64,000 nucleotides of DNA from positions 144,513 through 208,512 of the forward strand of contig KN834786.1 in assembly GCA_000827265.1 (NCBI GenBank), given 5' to 3'. This document shows, in pieces, positions 40,788-52,550 of the stretch. Each line of letters starts with the position of its first letter. The first letter of the stretch is position 1. A program made the position numbers and the translations under genes. The notes beneath the pieces are model-generated. The model was not told the origin of the DNA. It was given only the letters and a program-made list of their open reading frames with translations, and did not search any database. Origin of the DNA: Collybiopsis luxurians FD-317 M1 (lineage: Eukaryota > Basidiomycota > Agaricomycetes > Agaricales > Omphalotaceae).

Positions 40788-43355
40788 TCAATTCTTCAAA
40801 GCGATCTCCAAATCATTCAACGCATTCAACACAGCTTTGACACCCGACGCCGTAATATCTGTGTCCGTCGCAACACCCCACGCGCTCGATTTTGACTTTT
40901 TGGAAGCTTCGTCTTCCACTTCATAGACCAGCTCCACGTAACTAGCCGCTCTCACTTCGCTTCCCTCACCAATCGAGTGCTCCCAGTAATCTCTTATCGA
41001 AAGAGTACCGAAGATCTGGGTATGTAGGGCAGCGAGGAGAGAAGAGAGGGGACCATTTCCAGAGCCAGATATAGTGCGTGGGGAGCCACCAAAGAAGGTG
41101 AATGAGCCAGAGAGGGCACGTCGATGACCATCGAGATGATCCAATTTGAACGAATCCAGAGCGACTTTTGTCGGCCCCTCGTTCTGGTAGTTGTACGTGT
41201 CCTTGAATAACTGTGTGACTCCATTGATGGAGATCTCTCCTCCAGCCTCCAAAGCTTTTCGTTGAACAACCTCGAAGAAGGTTTTCTGGAACTTCCGAGG
41301 GAGCTCCAAACCAAGTTGGTTGACAATGACACTCGCGACGTCTTCGGGCCCGGACGATTTCGGCTGGAATCCGAGGGCGAGCTCAGAGATTTCTCGTCCA
41401 TCAGCGATCGCACTGTTCACAGCGCTCAGAACAGCCCTGAGACCACTGCGAGCAATATCAGAGTCGACACCGACTCCCCACCACGATTGAGTGGCTTTGC
41501 GGTCGCTGGCGGGAACTAATTCAACATAAGTTGCAGCCCGTGCATTTTCGCCTTCATCCACGTCGTTAATAGTATGCTCCGAGTATTCACGAATGGCGAA
41601 ATCCAAATCAAGGTGTGTTCGTAGGGCATTCAGGAGGGCTGACAATGGACCATTACCTGATCCACGAATGACACGATAGGTGCCATCCACGGACACTGTA
41701 CCGTCGAATCGTCGCTGAGAATCGTCCTCCTCAGACTCTGGGTCTGTGTCGCTCGTCGGTTTGGGCTTTTCAGTGCCGGAGAGAGCAGAGATTTTGAAGT
41801 TGCGCAAAGACAGACGGCCTTTGTAAGACGACCCGAAATGATATGCTCGCCTGAAAATGGAGGTAATATCGTCGACCGTCATCTCCCTGGCTTCGCGGTC
41901 TGATACTTCCTGTACAACTTGATAGAACGCAACCTGCATCTTCCTCGGGAGATCCAGATGTAGGTGTTGTTTGATCAAGTACGCGATACCTCCCTTGCCT
42001 GACTGCGAGTTGACTCTGATCAAGGCTTCGTACGTCTGCCCCAAGTCGGCTGGATCGATGGGGAGGTACGGAATGTCCCACATCAAAGGTTCTCCCTTCG
42101 CTCTGCATTCCTCGTGTCTTGCGCGCTGTGCCTCGAAGCCCTTCTTAATGGCGTCCTGATGTGAGCCGGAGAAGGCGGTATAGACCAGTTCACCAGCGTA
42201 GGGATATCGGGCAGGGACGGGGAGGTCATTGCACGCGGTAACAACGTCAATTGTGTTTTGCAGGTCGCTAAAGTCGAGGTTTGGGCGAATACCCTGGGTA
42301 TAAAGGTTCAAGGCGAGATTGACGAGGTCGACGTTGCCGGTTCGCTCGCCATTGCCAAAGAAACAACCCTCTATACGGTCGCCTCCAGCTAAGACGCCGA
42401 GCTCCGCTGAGGCTATTCCAGTGCCTTTAATAAATGAGTTAGAACAGGTACAAAGAGCACGAGAACAGAAGTGACTAGCCTCGGTCATTGTGGGGATGTA
42501 AACTGACGATGATCTTTTCCCGCTCGGATATTTTATTACAAAAGTTTTCAATCTGACTGGGGTTAGCCGAACATGCCTAACCCGCGAGGCCGAAGTTCGA
42601 CACTCACCTGATCAGCGTAATGATTTGGGGGAGCAATTTCGACCGTTGAAGGCAGGTTGAATATAATTCGCTCGTCGCCGAGTCCAGCCTTGCCCCAGGC
42701 CTTTTTGACCGCCTCGCAGACTTCGATGGCGAAATCAGGTTCGGTTTGAGTAAACGTCTCCGGGCTGTATTCGTAGATAAATTTCGTTCCATACTTCTGG
42801 GTGCATTCTTCCGTCAACTCGCGAACGAGTTTGGTGTGTTTAACGGCGAGCTCGATAGTCTGTTCCTTTGAATTTCGAAAAACGACATTACGGAAAGTCG
42901 GGCTAGTAGCATTGTACATGTGCAAGATGGCTAGCTTGGCTCCAGCAACTGAGTCGATGGTCCGTCGAATGAGATCTTCACGGGCAGGAGTCAGGACCTG
43001 ATTGAAAATTTGAGCAAATAGCGAGGAGAAAATGACCCAAACGAACCTGAATCCAGACATCATCTGGAATCTCATTCTTTTCAATCAGCCCCCTCACAAA
43101 TGCAAAGTCGGTGTCACTTGCGCTGGGGTAAGCGACCTCAACTTGCTTGACACCACATTTTACGACTTCCTTGAAGAAGTTTGTTTTTTGCTCAATGGTC
43201 ATTGGGTTAACTAGAGCCTGATTTCCGTCTCGAAGATCGGTGGAAAGCCATATTGGGGCTTTGGTAAAAGTTTTGGACGGCCATTGACGATTTGGGAGAT
43301 TAAGAGGAGTATATGGTTTGTACTTTTGTGCGGGATCCGGCCTGTTGATTGTCAT
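40788..43355 (-). CDS. 2-isopropylmalate synthase with doubled regulatory domain
   Basis: Minus-strand exons 43355-43047, 42997-42608, 42552-42480 and 42424-40788 give 802 aa. It condenses acetyl-CoA with 2-oxoisovalerate, the first step of leucine synthesis. The catalytic TIM barrel shows [11 protein letters not shown] at 38-48 (metal-binding Asp), VEVAYPSAS, and HPHNDRG at 252-258 (metal-binding His pair), then GNGERTGN. The C-terminal leucine-binding (LeuA dimer) domain appears twice: copy 1 at ~416-598 and copy 2 at ~631-798. Each has LPRK(M/F)Q, GSGNGPL (512-518 and 711-717), (Y/W)EH/SEH, AA(T/S)YVELV and WGV..D(S/T)DI. Yeast Leu4 is ~620 aa with one such domain. The last intron (42479-42425) has a GC donor. 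The start at 43355 gives a short N-terminus without an obvious mitochondrial leader. Confidence 0.93.
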
Positions 43356-43683
43356 TCGAGCCTGCAGCCAGATTGTACAGCGAAAAGACCTACAACATAG
43401 GCATGGCTGGTATACGAGGGCAGGGTAGATGGAAGTTGAAAGTAAAGAAGAATGAAGAATTCAGCTGGCGCTTATTCGAAATTTTTGACTCGATCGGTGA
43501 TGTCAATGAGCGCCCATAGGCTTCTGCTTCTTCGTCCGAAATTTCGACGCTTCGACCGAATAACTCCGCGCTTAAGCTCAATAGCGTGGCTCACTCAAAA
43601 TAGTAAGGTATCGAGTTACAGCTGGCATGGACTCGATATGCACATGGCATGGTCATGGGCCAGGAATACCGGTCGCCATGTTG
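43356..43683. other. Intergenic, presumed isopropylmalate synthase promoter
   Basis: Divergent gap between the minus-strand synthase gene and the P450 relic. It contains runs such as GAATTCAGCTGGCGC but no motif I can name with confidence. No Leu3-type CCGG-N4-CCGG site was seen. Confidence 0.4.
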
Positions 43684-45470
43684 TTCCCTATTAGCTTGCT
43701 TCTATGTATCTACCAGTACTACTTAGTACTTGCTCCGCCCTCCTCTACTTCGCCTTGCTGGCAATTTACCGACTTTTCTTCCATCCCCTTCGCAAATATC
43801 CAGGTCCTTTACTCGCAGTGGTCACCAAATGGTACGAGGCCTGCTACAGCATTACCAGAGAAAGGAGATTTGTTGCTGAACTTGAAGCACTCCATCAACA
43901 ATATGGCTGGTTCAATCCTCCTTCCGATTAAACCGCTGGCTAACTTTCAGCACCGCAAGACCCGTTGTTAGAATCGGTCCCGATACTGTGAGCTGCCTCA
44001 TAAGACAATCAGATAGCTTCTGCAACTATCGTTTTATTTCACGTAATAAGCTGCATTTTAACGATAAGCATGCTTACCACGAGATTTACACGCATGGACC
44101 GACCTTGACAAAATATCAGAAGCCGGGAGCCTCTACTTCACAAGACACGAGAATACTGATAGGAGACCTATTTTCTCGTGAAGCCGTGATGAAACTCGAG
44201 TATACGATCCAAAAGAAGGCGCGAATTCTATATACTAATCATTACCCCACTCTGATCTGAATACTCAGATTGACAAACTCATTTCCACTCTTACGCGACA
44301 CCACAATACTGAACGTTCAGCTGCGGCGTTAGACATTGCATTCCGCGTTTGCACCACTGATATCATTATATCTTGTTGCTCTGTTGAACCAGCCGAAATC
44401 TACCCCCATGAGATTGTTCCATTCCTACGACTTTTTCCTTTCGTCTATTCCCTCACCAATGAAGCTCTACGAACGTTTGCATTATGGCTTTATCCCGAGT
44501 TTCAAGTATACATGAGCATGGCAGCCAGATTCGAGGAACAAATTGACAAAATCGCAAAGGAACCTGAATATTCATCGAGTAGAAAGCGTGGCACCCTTTT
44601 CCACCATCTTCTGAAGTACCAAAATCAGAAGCAACTACCCAAACAAGCCCTCGTTCGCGAGGTCTTTGCTCTTTTCGAAGCTGGCAGTGAAAACACCGCA
44701 AATGCTTGCTATGTAGGAACATACTATGCCTTGAAGAATCACTCGATTCACAAACGGCTCTTCGAAGAGCTCTGTGAAGCATGGTCTGATGAGGACAAAC
44801 CAATGCCTTATACCGCACTGGAAAAGTTACCATATTTGGTTCGCGAACACTAGCTTTGACCTTTCATTTTGATGTCACTGACGCATCATTCTTCGCAGAC
44901 TGCATTCATCAAAGAAACTCTTCGATTTTCCTCTGGTCCTATCCATCCAATTCCTCGTGTCGTGGGCCCCACTGAGCACACTATATGTGGATTGAAGATA
45001 CCCCCTGGTGTAAGCCTTTGCTCCGTTTACATTCGAGCCCCGCACTTACACATAGTACTTTTTGTAAAGACCATCGTGGGGATGAGTCGATTATTTCTGT
45101 ATATGGACCCTTCCGTGTTTCCTGAACCTTACAATTTTAACCCAGACCGCTGGTTGGGCGAAAACCCCACCGAAATGATGCTCGATGTAGATCTTTTTGA
45201 TAGAGAACCTCGACTGTGGTGGGTGAAGTCAGTTGTTTTTTATTGTAAGTTAATGGCTCAGAAAATAACGCAGCCTAGGATCACAGTATGCACGCGCTAC
45301 TACAAAATTAATGACTCAAATTCATTCGTTTTCAAAGCCTAGCATGGTACGAACTATATCTCATTTTCGGAAACATCTTTCGCAAACTCGATATGAGGTT
45401 TGTCGCCTCTGGAGATACGTATGTGCCGTTGTTTAGTGTGTACCCTCCATATTAATTTTAATATACTCTC
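43684..45470 (+). pseudogene. Cytochrome P450 relic, heme-binding segment lost
   Basis: Pieces of a fungal microsomal P450 lie in order. An N-terminal anchor and hinge (FALLAIYRLFFHPLRKYPGP, ATG at 43704) is followed by VVRIGPD, HFNDKHAYHEIYTHGPTLTK and LFSREAVMKLEYTIQKK. A middle segment at 44270-44840 includes the I-helix remnant VFALFEAGSENTANA. The K-helix ETLR is in FIKETLRFSSGPIHPIPRV, followed by CGLKIPPG, YMDPSVFPEPYNFNPDRW, and a final helix (AWYELYLIFGNIFRKLDM). The Cys-ligand loop (FxxGxxxCxG) that should lie between PDRW and AWYELY is absent; about 190 bases of unrelated sequence replace it. Several joins are out of frame and the expected splice sites are damaged. Without the heme ligand it cannot be an active P450. 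Confidence 0.8.
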
Positions 45471-45924
45471 CTAGAATTGATGAGTTTAGTCGACGACCCA
45501 CTGATTCCCATTTAGGTCTGGGTACTAGGGGAAAAGGATACAAGATTTTCGTCAAAAAAATTGCATAATTAACGAGTGCCGGACAGTCGGGCAGGGCTGA
45601 ATATTGAGAATGTAAGGAAGTATATTCTATTGCTAGCTCGGATGTGAGCCTATATACCTATCTACAATATATCTAGAATATTCTGTAAGCTACGGGATAC
45701 TCGTATAAACCATTTAGGTGACGTGGCGTATTCGACGCGTGACGTCACCGATCCTCAACACTGAATTGAATTAGTAGCTGAAAATAATCAGAAAAAAATC
45801 ACACTCCAACTACTTTGAGAGTGTTTGTATTAATTGAAGCGCTTGAATCTTATTTTAACCGCTGCAAGATCAGAATGATTATGAGTTACACTGTCAAATA
45901 GTTGAAAAAAGGGACTTTTACAAT
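45471..45924. other. Intergenic
   Basis: About 450 A/T-rich bases between the P450 relic and the HsbA relic. Nothing recognised. Confidence 0.35.
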
Positions 45925-46482
45925 TTATCCATAAGGGCGTTCGTTGCAGAATGAATTTTGAATTGCATCTGTTTCAGGAATTCGCTGAATGACTTGTCAA
46001 ATTGATTAGCGGTAGCAGAAAGTAAACGAGTAGCATCATCGTGGAGGGTATCAATAACATCCAAAACGTCCTGCAGTTCTATTTATCAGAAAGTTTATTC
46101 TGACAAGAACTCAGCGACGAACAGTGACAATTCCAGTAAACAAGTTGCCGGTTTGGACGGTTGAGTTCGAGAGAGAACGTAGGGAAGAGGATGTAATATC
46201 AAGAGCATTGGTAAGGTTGCTAACGAGCGGAGTGATATTGGCAACAGCCCAGACATTTCCAGCTTAAACAATAGCCTCTGTAAAGTTGTGTCAACGATGT
46301 CGCCGTGAGTACGCGTCTCGGAAAACCTACCAACTTGAATAAACTGTATCCGTAAAGCTCTTCAATGTACCGAGAACAGCCTCGATATTAGCTGCATCTT
46401 GTCTCTTCCGTACGGGAGCTGCAAACGCCAGAGGAGATGAAGGAAGTTACAAGGAGACAGTACAGAAACGAGTGAAGAGCAT
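45925..46482 (-). pseudogene. HsbA-type secreted protein relic
   Basis: A dead relative of the HsbA gene at 47476-48079, on the same strand. The start region (M-L-F-T-R-F) meets TAA within 12 codons; beyond it APVRKRQDAANIEAVLGTLK and SFTDTV match the live gene's VQKRQDTADIETVLNTLK and SSTDTI. A second stop sits in the EAIV-AGN segment. The ITPLVSNLTNALDITSSSLR part and a last exon (LQDVLDVIDTLHDDATRLL) are still readable. Exon order and intron places agree with the live copy. Confidence 0.75.
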
Positions 46483-47475
46483 TGTTGAATAATGATGGCT
46501 GCTTGGTGCGGATTGAACAGGACATCGACGTGATAATGGAGATGCTTCATCCCATGGTGGTCGGAACTGCCTAGTAGAATTTTTTTTCTATCTCGTTGAA
46601 GCCGTTGAGTGACGCCTCGCATACATGGCCCGAAATACTCTCTACGGCATTTGTGGCTGGGATTAGAGTTTGAATCATATGTTCCTGAACTTTCTTTCCT
46701 ATGTGCCTCGCTTGGATTCGATCGCTCGAAAGTCTTCAAGTGGTAAGCTGAAGAATTTCCTCAATCGGTCCCGGGAATGTATCACCAAACTATACCCAAT
46801 TGACTCTAGAGTACTTACTTACATGAATGTTTCGAACAGAAATTTTCGCAGAACCCCACACGCACACAAACTGATGTGTTTTCCTCGTTCGTCTCATTAT
46901 AGACTCGGAGCTAGGGTGGCGGCAGTGATGATGCTTATTTTTCACGCGTTTCAACACTGTCAGAAGGGTATTCGAGCATTCACTCGATGTTCATCTTACG
47001 GAAGTAGGCTTCATAGCTTCTAGCCTCGAGCCAAATGGGCTCGTCAGAGCAGCGGCCTTGCCCCATTGGATCTCGATTACTGACCTTCTAGCGAGAGCTA
47101 GAAGGTGCCGCTGAACTGAAATCCATTGAATCTCCCAAATTGATTCACAACGCATACGTGGGTATACGAGGAAAGGTAGAAATATCACCAAATTGAAGTA
47201 CGTGGAATATATCTTCTTCTAAATTATAACAATGTACGCAAAGTTTATATACGTAGTACTAAACCTTTAAGGCGTGTATTTCAGGGTATCGGTATCAAGT
47301 GTCCATTTTGTCCATTGATGTCCATTCGAAAGAGAGTATATGGGGATTACAACCCGAGAGATGCAAGAGTAAGTCCGAGCGCAAGGCTTTCGAGCAACCC
47401 AGCTACATCAACAAGCCTATGGTGAGTCGTCACACGTATCAGCAATGTAAGGTTAGGATTCAGCTGGAGATTATC
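46483..47475. other. Intergenic, no gene recognised
   Basis: About 1 kb. A short triple TGTCCATT-type repeat lies at 47300-47327. Open frames here do not carry recognisable content. Confidence 0.35.
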
Positions 47476-48079
47476 TTACAAGTTGGCAACAAGAGTCAAG
47501 ACACCAGCGAGGAGAGTCTCAAGTCCTTTCAGAACTTGGTCGAGCGAAGCATCAACACCACCAAGGAGCGAACCAAGATCGGGAATAGCAGCAGCGTCTC
47601 CTAGGAGGGTGTCAAGGGCATTCGCGATATCCTGCGTGATAGGAACGTTATAAGATTACTCAAAATAGAAAATAGAATTCACGAACAGTGATGATTCCAG
47701 CGACAAGGTTTGCGATGTCATCGTCGGACTGGCGACGGGCCTTGCGGCTGGAAGTTTGGAGAGAGGTAAGGGAAGAGGACGCAGTGTCGAGAGCGGCAGT
47801 CAGGTCGTTAATGAGTGGAGTAACATTGGCATCAGAGGCATTTCCGGCTTGTCCAATAGCAGCTGTAAGGTTCATGATAAACGTGTCCCGAGGACGAGAA
47901 AGATAAAACATACTGATTTGAGGCAGGATGGTATCGGTAGAGCTCTTCAACGTGTTAAGAACGGTTTCGATATCTGCCGTGTCTTGTCTTTTCTGCACCG
48001 TCGCAGCGGAGGGTACAGAGGCAACAAAGCCGAAGGAGGCGAAGAGGAAGAAGAGAGCGAAGAAACGGGCAAAGAACAT
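47476..48079 (-). CDS. Hydrophobic surface-binding protein A (HsbA) family
   Basis: Minus-strand exons 48079-47914, 47862-47687 and 47631-47476 give 165 aa. A signal peptide is clear (FFARFFALFFLFASFGFVAS, cleavage near VPSA). A KR site (QKRQD) follows that may be cut during maturation. The rest is a low-complexity, helical, Ala/Leu/Ser-rich chain typical of HsbA: IETVLNTLKSSTDTILPQI, LINDLTAALDTASSSLTSL, DIANLVAGI, and a last exon ending GVLTLVANL. In Aspergillus, HsbA is secreted, coats hydrophobic surfaces and recruits cutinase-like enzymes; in mushrooms relatives are small secreted proteins of uncertain role. A TATA box lies ~85 bases upstream of the ATG. Confidence 0.85.
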
Positions 48080-48160
48080 CGTGGTCGATAAAGATTTGGG
48101 GTTGTGTTGGGAGGTAGTCTGTCTGAGAACTAGACGTATGATTCTTCGTGAGGCGTTGGG

Positions 48161-48168
48161 GGTTTTTA
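48161..48168 (-). promoter_or_regulatory. TATA box of HsbA gene
   Basis: TATAAAAA on the minus strand, about 82 bases before the ATG at 48079. Sequence and spacing fit a core promoter of a strongly expressed secreted protein. Confidence 0.55.
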
Positions 48169-49611
48169 TACCGGCCAGAGACTCGCTACTCCACAGCGGA
48201 TATTTTTTGTTGACGTCGCAATCTTCGGTGGTTTTGACGACCCACTGCTGGAATGAATATTTTTGCAGCCAGGTCTACAGCGAATCCTCCCATGGTATCC
48301 GCACATACGCAATCCATTTCTATCTTCAAAAATTAGATTTATATCCAATAAATTTGCGATATTTTCTGAAGTGCTCTGAAACGCGAAGAAAAATGAGATC
48401 TTACGAAAGCGGGAAAGAAATAGCTCACAATAATGCGTATCATGACGGAATAAACGACCTTTTAAGTATAACTATTGCGTATGGAATGTGGAGGCCATAT
48501 ATGAGATATGATGCTGATTGGAGACGGCGGGTGGCAGCGTTGCCTTTGCTTTGTAAATCGCATATCCAAACCAGTTGTTTTTTTCTGTTTGCATCTGACG
48601 GTGAAGACACAATCCGAGTTTGCTCAAAAGCTACAGAAGCTACACGACGCCACGACGCACAGGGTTAAGCTAGCATGTTCTGGAGAAATCCAGCCTATTG
48701 ATGGCGAGTCGCGACTCAAAGATTTGCGTTTGTGGAGTGGGAACATAGTTTGAATGTAGTAACCAAGTTGTTGACTGAATTGTCTTGATTCAGATTGAAA
48801 GACTCACGAAGAGTGATCTTCCCAGGTGCCAAATGGTTTCTGCTATTTGTCTCAATCCTCTACTCAATCACCGTAACTTGTGAGAGCGTATGTCATGTTC
48901 TGTCCATGAAAAAGGAGCATAGATATCTACACATTTAAGAGCAAGACCTCACTGTAGAAAATATGCAGCAGATCGTACAACCCGATGATCGGGCGGTGCT
49001 GTATATGTAGGTCCGGGACTACGGCTGACTACGGATGAGGAGCGCCATTCCTGGTCCTCTCTATTCACGGGGAGGTTGGCAACTGCTGCCGCTCAAATTC
49101 AGTCGGACACAATTTTATTCTCAGCGAAGCGTATTTTTACATACCATCAGTATCTGGAGCCTGACGTCAACATGCGGGTGCGGTAGGCATATATCTCTCC
49201 ATCACCTTATTGTATATACCCATTGAGCAACATCTGCTTTCTTCAAATCATCATCTCTTCATGCGTTTCAAGCCAGATGTGATGGGGGTGAGGTGCCAGG
49301 AACACATGCTCCATATAGGGCTGGTCAAAGCTGTATATCTCAAATCATCTTTGGCTTTGACCACACCTCGGCCAAAGTAGAATATACTTCCCTGCTTGAC
49401 CGCCAAGTGCCTTCGAAAAACGCCTGTGAGGCACGCTCGAGATCTCGGAATGCAAAGTATGGAATTAAAAAGAGGCCTCAATAGTTGTTTTGAATGTAAA
49501 AGGAAAAGAAAAGTTCATGGAGAAACGCGGAGAACAATAAGCCAACTTTCGCGATCACGTTCATGCATCCGAATGGGAACAATAAACATAGTCGGAAAAT
49601 CCGAGGAAAGT
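48169..49611. other. Long intergenic stretch, no gene recognised
   Basis: About 1.4 kb. The plus-strand open frames at 47928-48668 and 48508-48753 and the frame starting at 49396 run through here without domains or convincing codon pattern. Nothing is supported except flanking promoters. Confidence 0.4.
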
Positions 49612-49619
49612 TATAAAAA
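49612..49619 (+). promoter_or_regulatory. TATA box of the 49.7-kb gene
   Basis: TATAAAAA at 49612, 105 bases before the ATG at 49717 but only 24 before the in-frame ATG at 49636. If this is the core promoter, the transcript would start close to or after 49636 and the ATG at 49717 is favoured. Confidence 0.45.
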
Positions 49620-49716
49620 GACACACGATTACGAGATGCGACCTTTGGTCGTCTTTCTCTTCGTCGTCGCAAACGCAGCTCACTGTTTTACACTCGCGCC
49701 CTTGAGAGAGGTCATC

Positions 49717-50860
49717 ATGCGGCGCACAACCATCTACGCTCCTAATGTCTTACAGCTTCGACGTGCCAGACGGGGGCGCAACGTAACAGAAGAGCTTGTA
49801 CAGAAGATGAGGAACAGTCGTTATGAGTCTGACAGTGAGTGGGACGATAGTGAGGATAGCTTAGAGGTAAGCTCTCAGTCACAAAATCCGCTGCTCCCCG
49901 CCAACTTCTCCACTCAACGTTTTTGGAAACGCCACAGGTGTCTGAAGATACACTTGACCTGTTGCGATCCAGAGCACCAACTGTTAGAACCTTGTTCCCC
50001 GAAGCGTGGCACTCGAAGCACTTGAAGAACAATGTGGGCGTCCAGCCGGAGCAGCATTCGAAGGGCAAAGACGATTCCGGTCTGATCTCGCCACTCTCTT
50101 CTAATACCATAAATAACATCTTCTCCACGCAGCTGTCTTTGACTGTAGCCCCGCCTGCAGTCCTCGTCGCCACATCGATTCCGCGGCCATTGACGAACTC
50201 CCAGTTGTGCTTTATGAGGATAGCGGTGTCTCAGCTCTTGTTCAAGAGGACGACGACACTTGGGGATCTGAGCCCGGGGAGGCGATGACTCACGACCAGT
50301 CTTGCGAATGTTTCAATTGTGCTCGAGAACGACTGCGTCGGGAACAGTGGCAGTTCCCGTATGAGCAATACGACCCGAGTGATTTCATCGACGAGGAGCA
50401 AGAGAGGGAACGTAGAAGGGAGGCGGCAGCTAGCCAAGCGAGGAAGGTCGCTGAGGTTAAACCGACGGAGGTCAAGGTGAGAGAAAACCCCAACATCGAG
50501 GCTATCAGCAAGGTCTTTTCTCGTCCCCATTCGGGCAAGCAAAGTGAAACGACACTATCTCCCCGATCTTACAAGCCCAGTCCGCTCCGTCAAAGAGTCT
50601 TCTTCCGCCCATCCGAAGTGAACGCTATGAAAGATTTGCCCAGAATTTTCTCCTCTCCCAAGTCCTTGGAGCCGGTGGTGGCTGCATCGGTATTTTCGAC
50701 AGCACCAGAAATAAGCGTCCTTCTCCGCCCATCAGAAACGACAGAGACCGTGGTCACTTTGGCTCCAATCTCAGCTTTCTCGAGCTCCCCCCGGGCTGGA
50801 GAGTATCGTGTAGCAACTCCTGTTGTCTATGGGCCTCATGTACTATCTGACTCACCATGA
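49717..50860 (+). CDS. Unknown protein, charged and Ser/Pro-rich, 339 aa
   Basis: Exons 49717-49866, 49938-50079 and 50133-50860 give 339 aa with GT-AG introns of 71 and 53 nt. I do not recognise it. Features in order: a basic N-terminus (QLRRARRGRNVTEELVQKMR), an acidic patch (DSEWDDSEDSLE), a Cys cluster (FDCSPACSPRRH, then CECFNCARERLRREQW), a highly charged helix (DEEQERERRREAAASQARK), and a Ser/Pro C-terminal part in which the phrase V-F-S/F-R-P-S recurs (KVFSRPHSG, RVFFRPSEV, VLLRPSETTE). An upstream in-frame ATG at 49636 would add a hydrophobic 17-residue stretch (MRPLVVFLFVVANAAHC) that looks like a signal peptide. The TATA box at 49612 argues against it, so the choice stays open. Confidence 0.55.
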
Positions 50861-51065
50861 AACTGTATTTTTAAGTAATGTTGTGCTTTGAATTTGCTTT
50901 GGATTTGCTTAGGCTGTACTTCACCTATGTAGTTTGCGTGACTACATGCGACGGGTCTACGGAATATATATCGGTTGTCATCATCGTTGGGTAAAGTGGA
51001 TTATAAGCCTCGTTCAAAATCGAGATTGACACCTTGATAGATTGTAACACCACCTCTACTGTCTA

Positions 51066-52378
51066 TTATGCGGTGGAAGCCGCGGTTGTAGATTGCGATT
51101 TTACGTGTCCAGCCGCCTGCCTCCACTGCGTCAGCCAATCGACCTTTTCTTCGCCCTCAGCTGCTCGTAGATTCCTTTCTATCCTCGCCAAACACCACTT
51201 TAACCACGTCTTTTCCTTCTCCCATGCCGCCTGGCCCTTGGCGGCCCTCTTCTGCCTTACAGCAAACTCGGGTGTTAGGTTCCGTGTACGGGCATGGGAA
51301 GATACAGTGTATAGAGAAGGATTGGTGCTGGACAGGAGTCGTTGAAGAGACTGAATGAGGGCTTCAAATACTTGTTTCGTAGCCTTGAGATTTCCGTCTG
51401 GTTTCCCGGACCCTTCGACAGCCACTTCGCTAGCTGCTTTATCAGTATTTGAGGGGTCAGCAGCCTTGGATTTCGGCGCAGGAGGTTTTCGAGGGGGATG
51501 TATCCTGTTTGAAAGGGCCCTACAGACTAACCCGAGGCTAACAAGATCGTCTGAGACCGGTCTTAAGTTGTACACTCCATACAACGCGACAGCAGTCATG
51601 ACGTCCTGCAGCGAATTGGTTTGGTGAAGGGAGTGAAGTAAGTGCCGGGCTGCAGGTAAAGAAAGGGGCACTTGGTATTTTGCGTGGTTGGAAAACATTT
51701 CTAGAGCAACGTGCGGGCAAGATAGGCTTTCTGCTTGTCCTACTCGAAGTGTTACGCTTGAAGGCTTTGATAATTACGATGGAAAGGTACTCACTGACGA
51801 CGAGTTCGCCCCACTGTTCCTCTAAACCGCCTTTATCCCGCGTATGCCGATGCACATCTTTCCATTTCGGAGCAAGGTTGATGACTTGCCTGAGCTCCTC
51901 CTCATTTTGAGCGAGATCGACAAGGTGCGTCCAGACTGAATATTTTATAGGTTCCAGATTTCGCCGCTCCTTGACATTAGCGTTTAAATGTGGAAGGATA
52001 CTTTTGTAAAGGTCCTCAAAACGCTTGTGACGATCAGCAGGCTCCAGACGCTTGCGAGGTGCAGAAACATTTTGGGGAGAGCCAGTACTTCCTTCGGCAC
52101 TGGTTTCGCTGGCAGCACCAATGAGGTCTTCCTCTGGAGCGTCAGAGAAAAGGTCTTCAATGTCTACTTTGGCGGCTTTCTTTTTCAAAACTGGGTATTC
52201 GCGGAAGATAGGGTATGTTTAGTTTGAATTCGACCAAGGATTGGATGAAATGTGACACACCCACTGCAGATGCGTGTACTGTCCTTCTTGCAGGTCTCGA
52301 GACAGCAAAAGCACTTCTCAGTCCACGCTTTGACAGTGCAAGCAAAGGTTGACGCGCGAAGGCGACGCAGCCAGCCAT
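51066..52378 (-). CDS. Probable mitochondrial protein of unknown function
   Basis: Minus-strand exons 52378-52261, 52190-51795 and 51700-51066 give 382 aa. The N-terminus is a typical mitochondrial presequence: no acidic residues, many Arg, Ser and Ala (ALSKRGLRSAFAVSRPARRT). Then comes an acidic linker (VDIEDLFSDAPEEDL) and a helical domain (KRFEDLYKSILPHLNANVK, YSVWTHLVDLA, EEELRQVINLAPKWKD). The third exon holds paired helices (ARHLLHSLHQTNSLQDVMTA, VALYGVYNLRPVSDDLVSLG) that look like PPR/TPR-style helical repeats, and a Lys-rich tail. Repeat-type helices plus mitochondrial targeting suggest a role in mitochondrial gene expression, but I cannot name a family. It is transcribed toward the unknown gene at 49.7 kb. 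Confidence 0.65.
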
Positions 52379-52550
52379 TCTACGCTGGAAGGAATTTGGA
52401 ACCAGCAGAAATTACGATTATGTAATCTTCTCAAAGAGGAAATAAACGCTGAAAAAAAAATACATTTGTTTGTGAGGAACTCGTGCAAGACTCAAGTAGT
52501 ACACTGTAACTTCGATTGCTTGAAAGAGAAACATCAGGCTACAAAGACAA

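Noticed and set aside
49636..49716. Signal peptide from the upstream ATG of the 49.7-kb gene
   Set aside because: The TATA box at 49612 is too close; the hydrophobic stretch may be a pyrimidine-rich leader read as protein. Kept only as an alternative.
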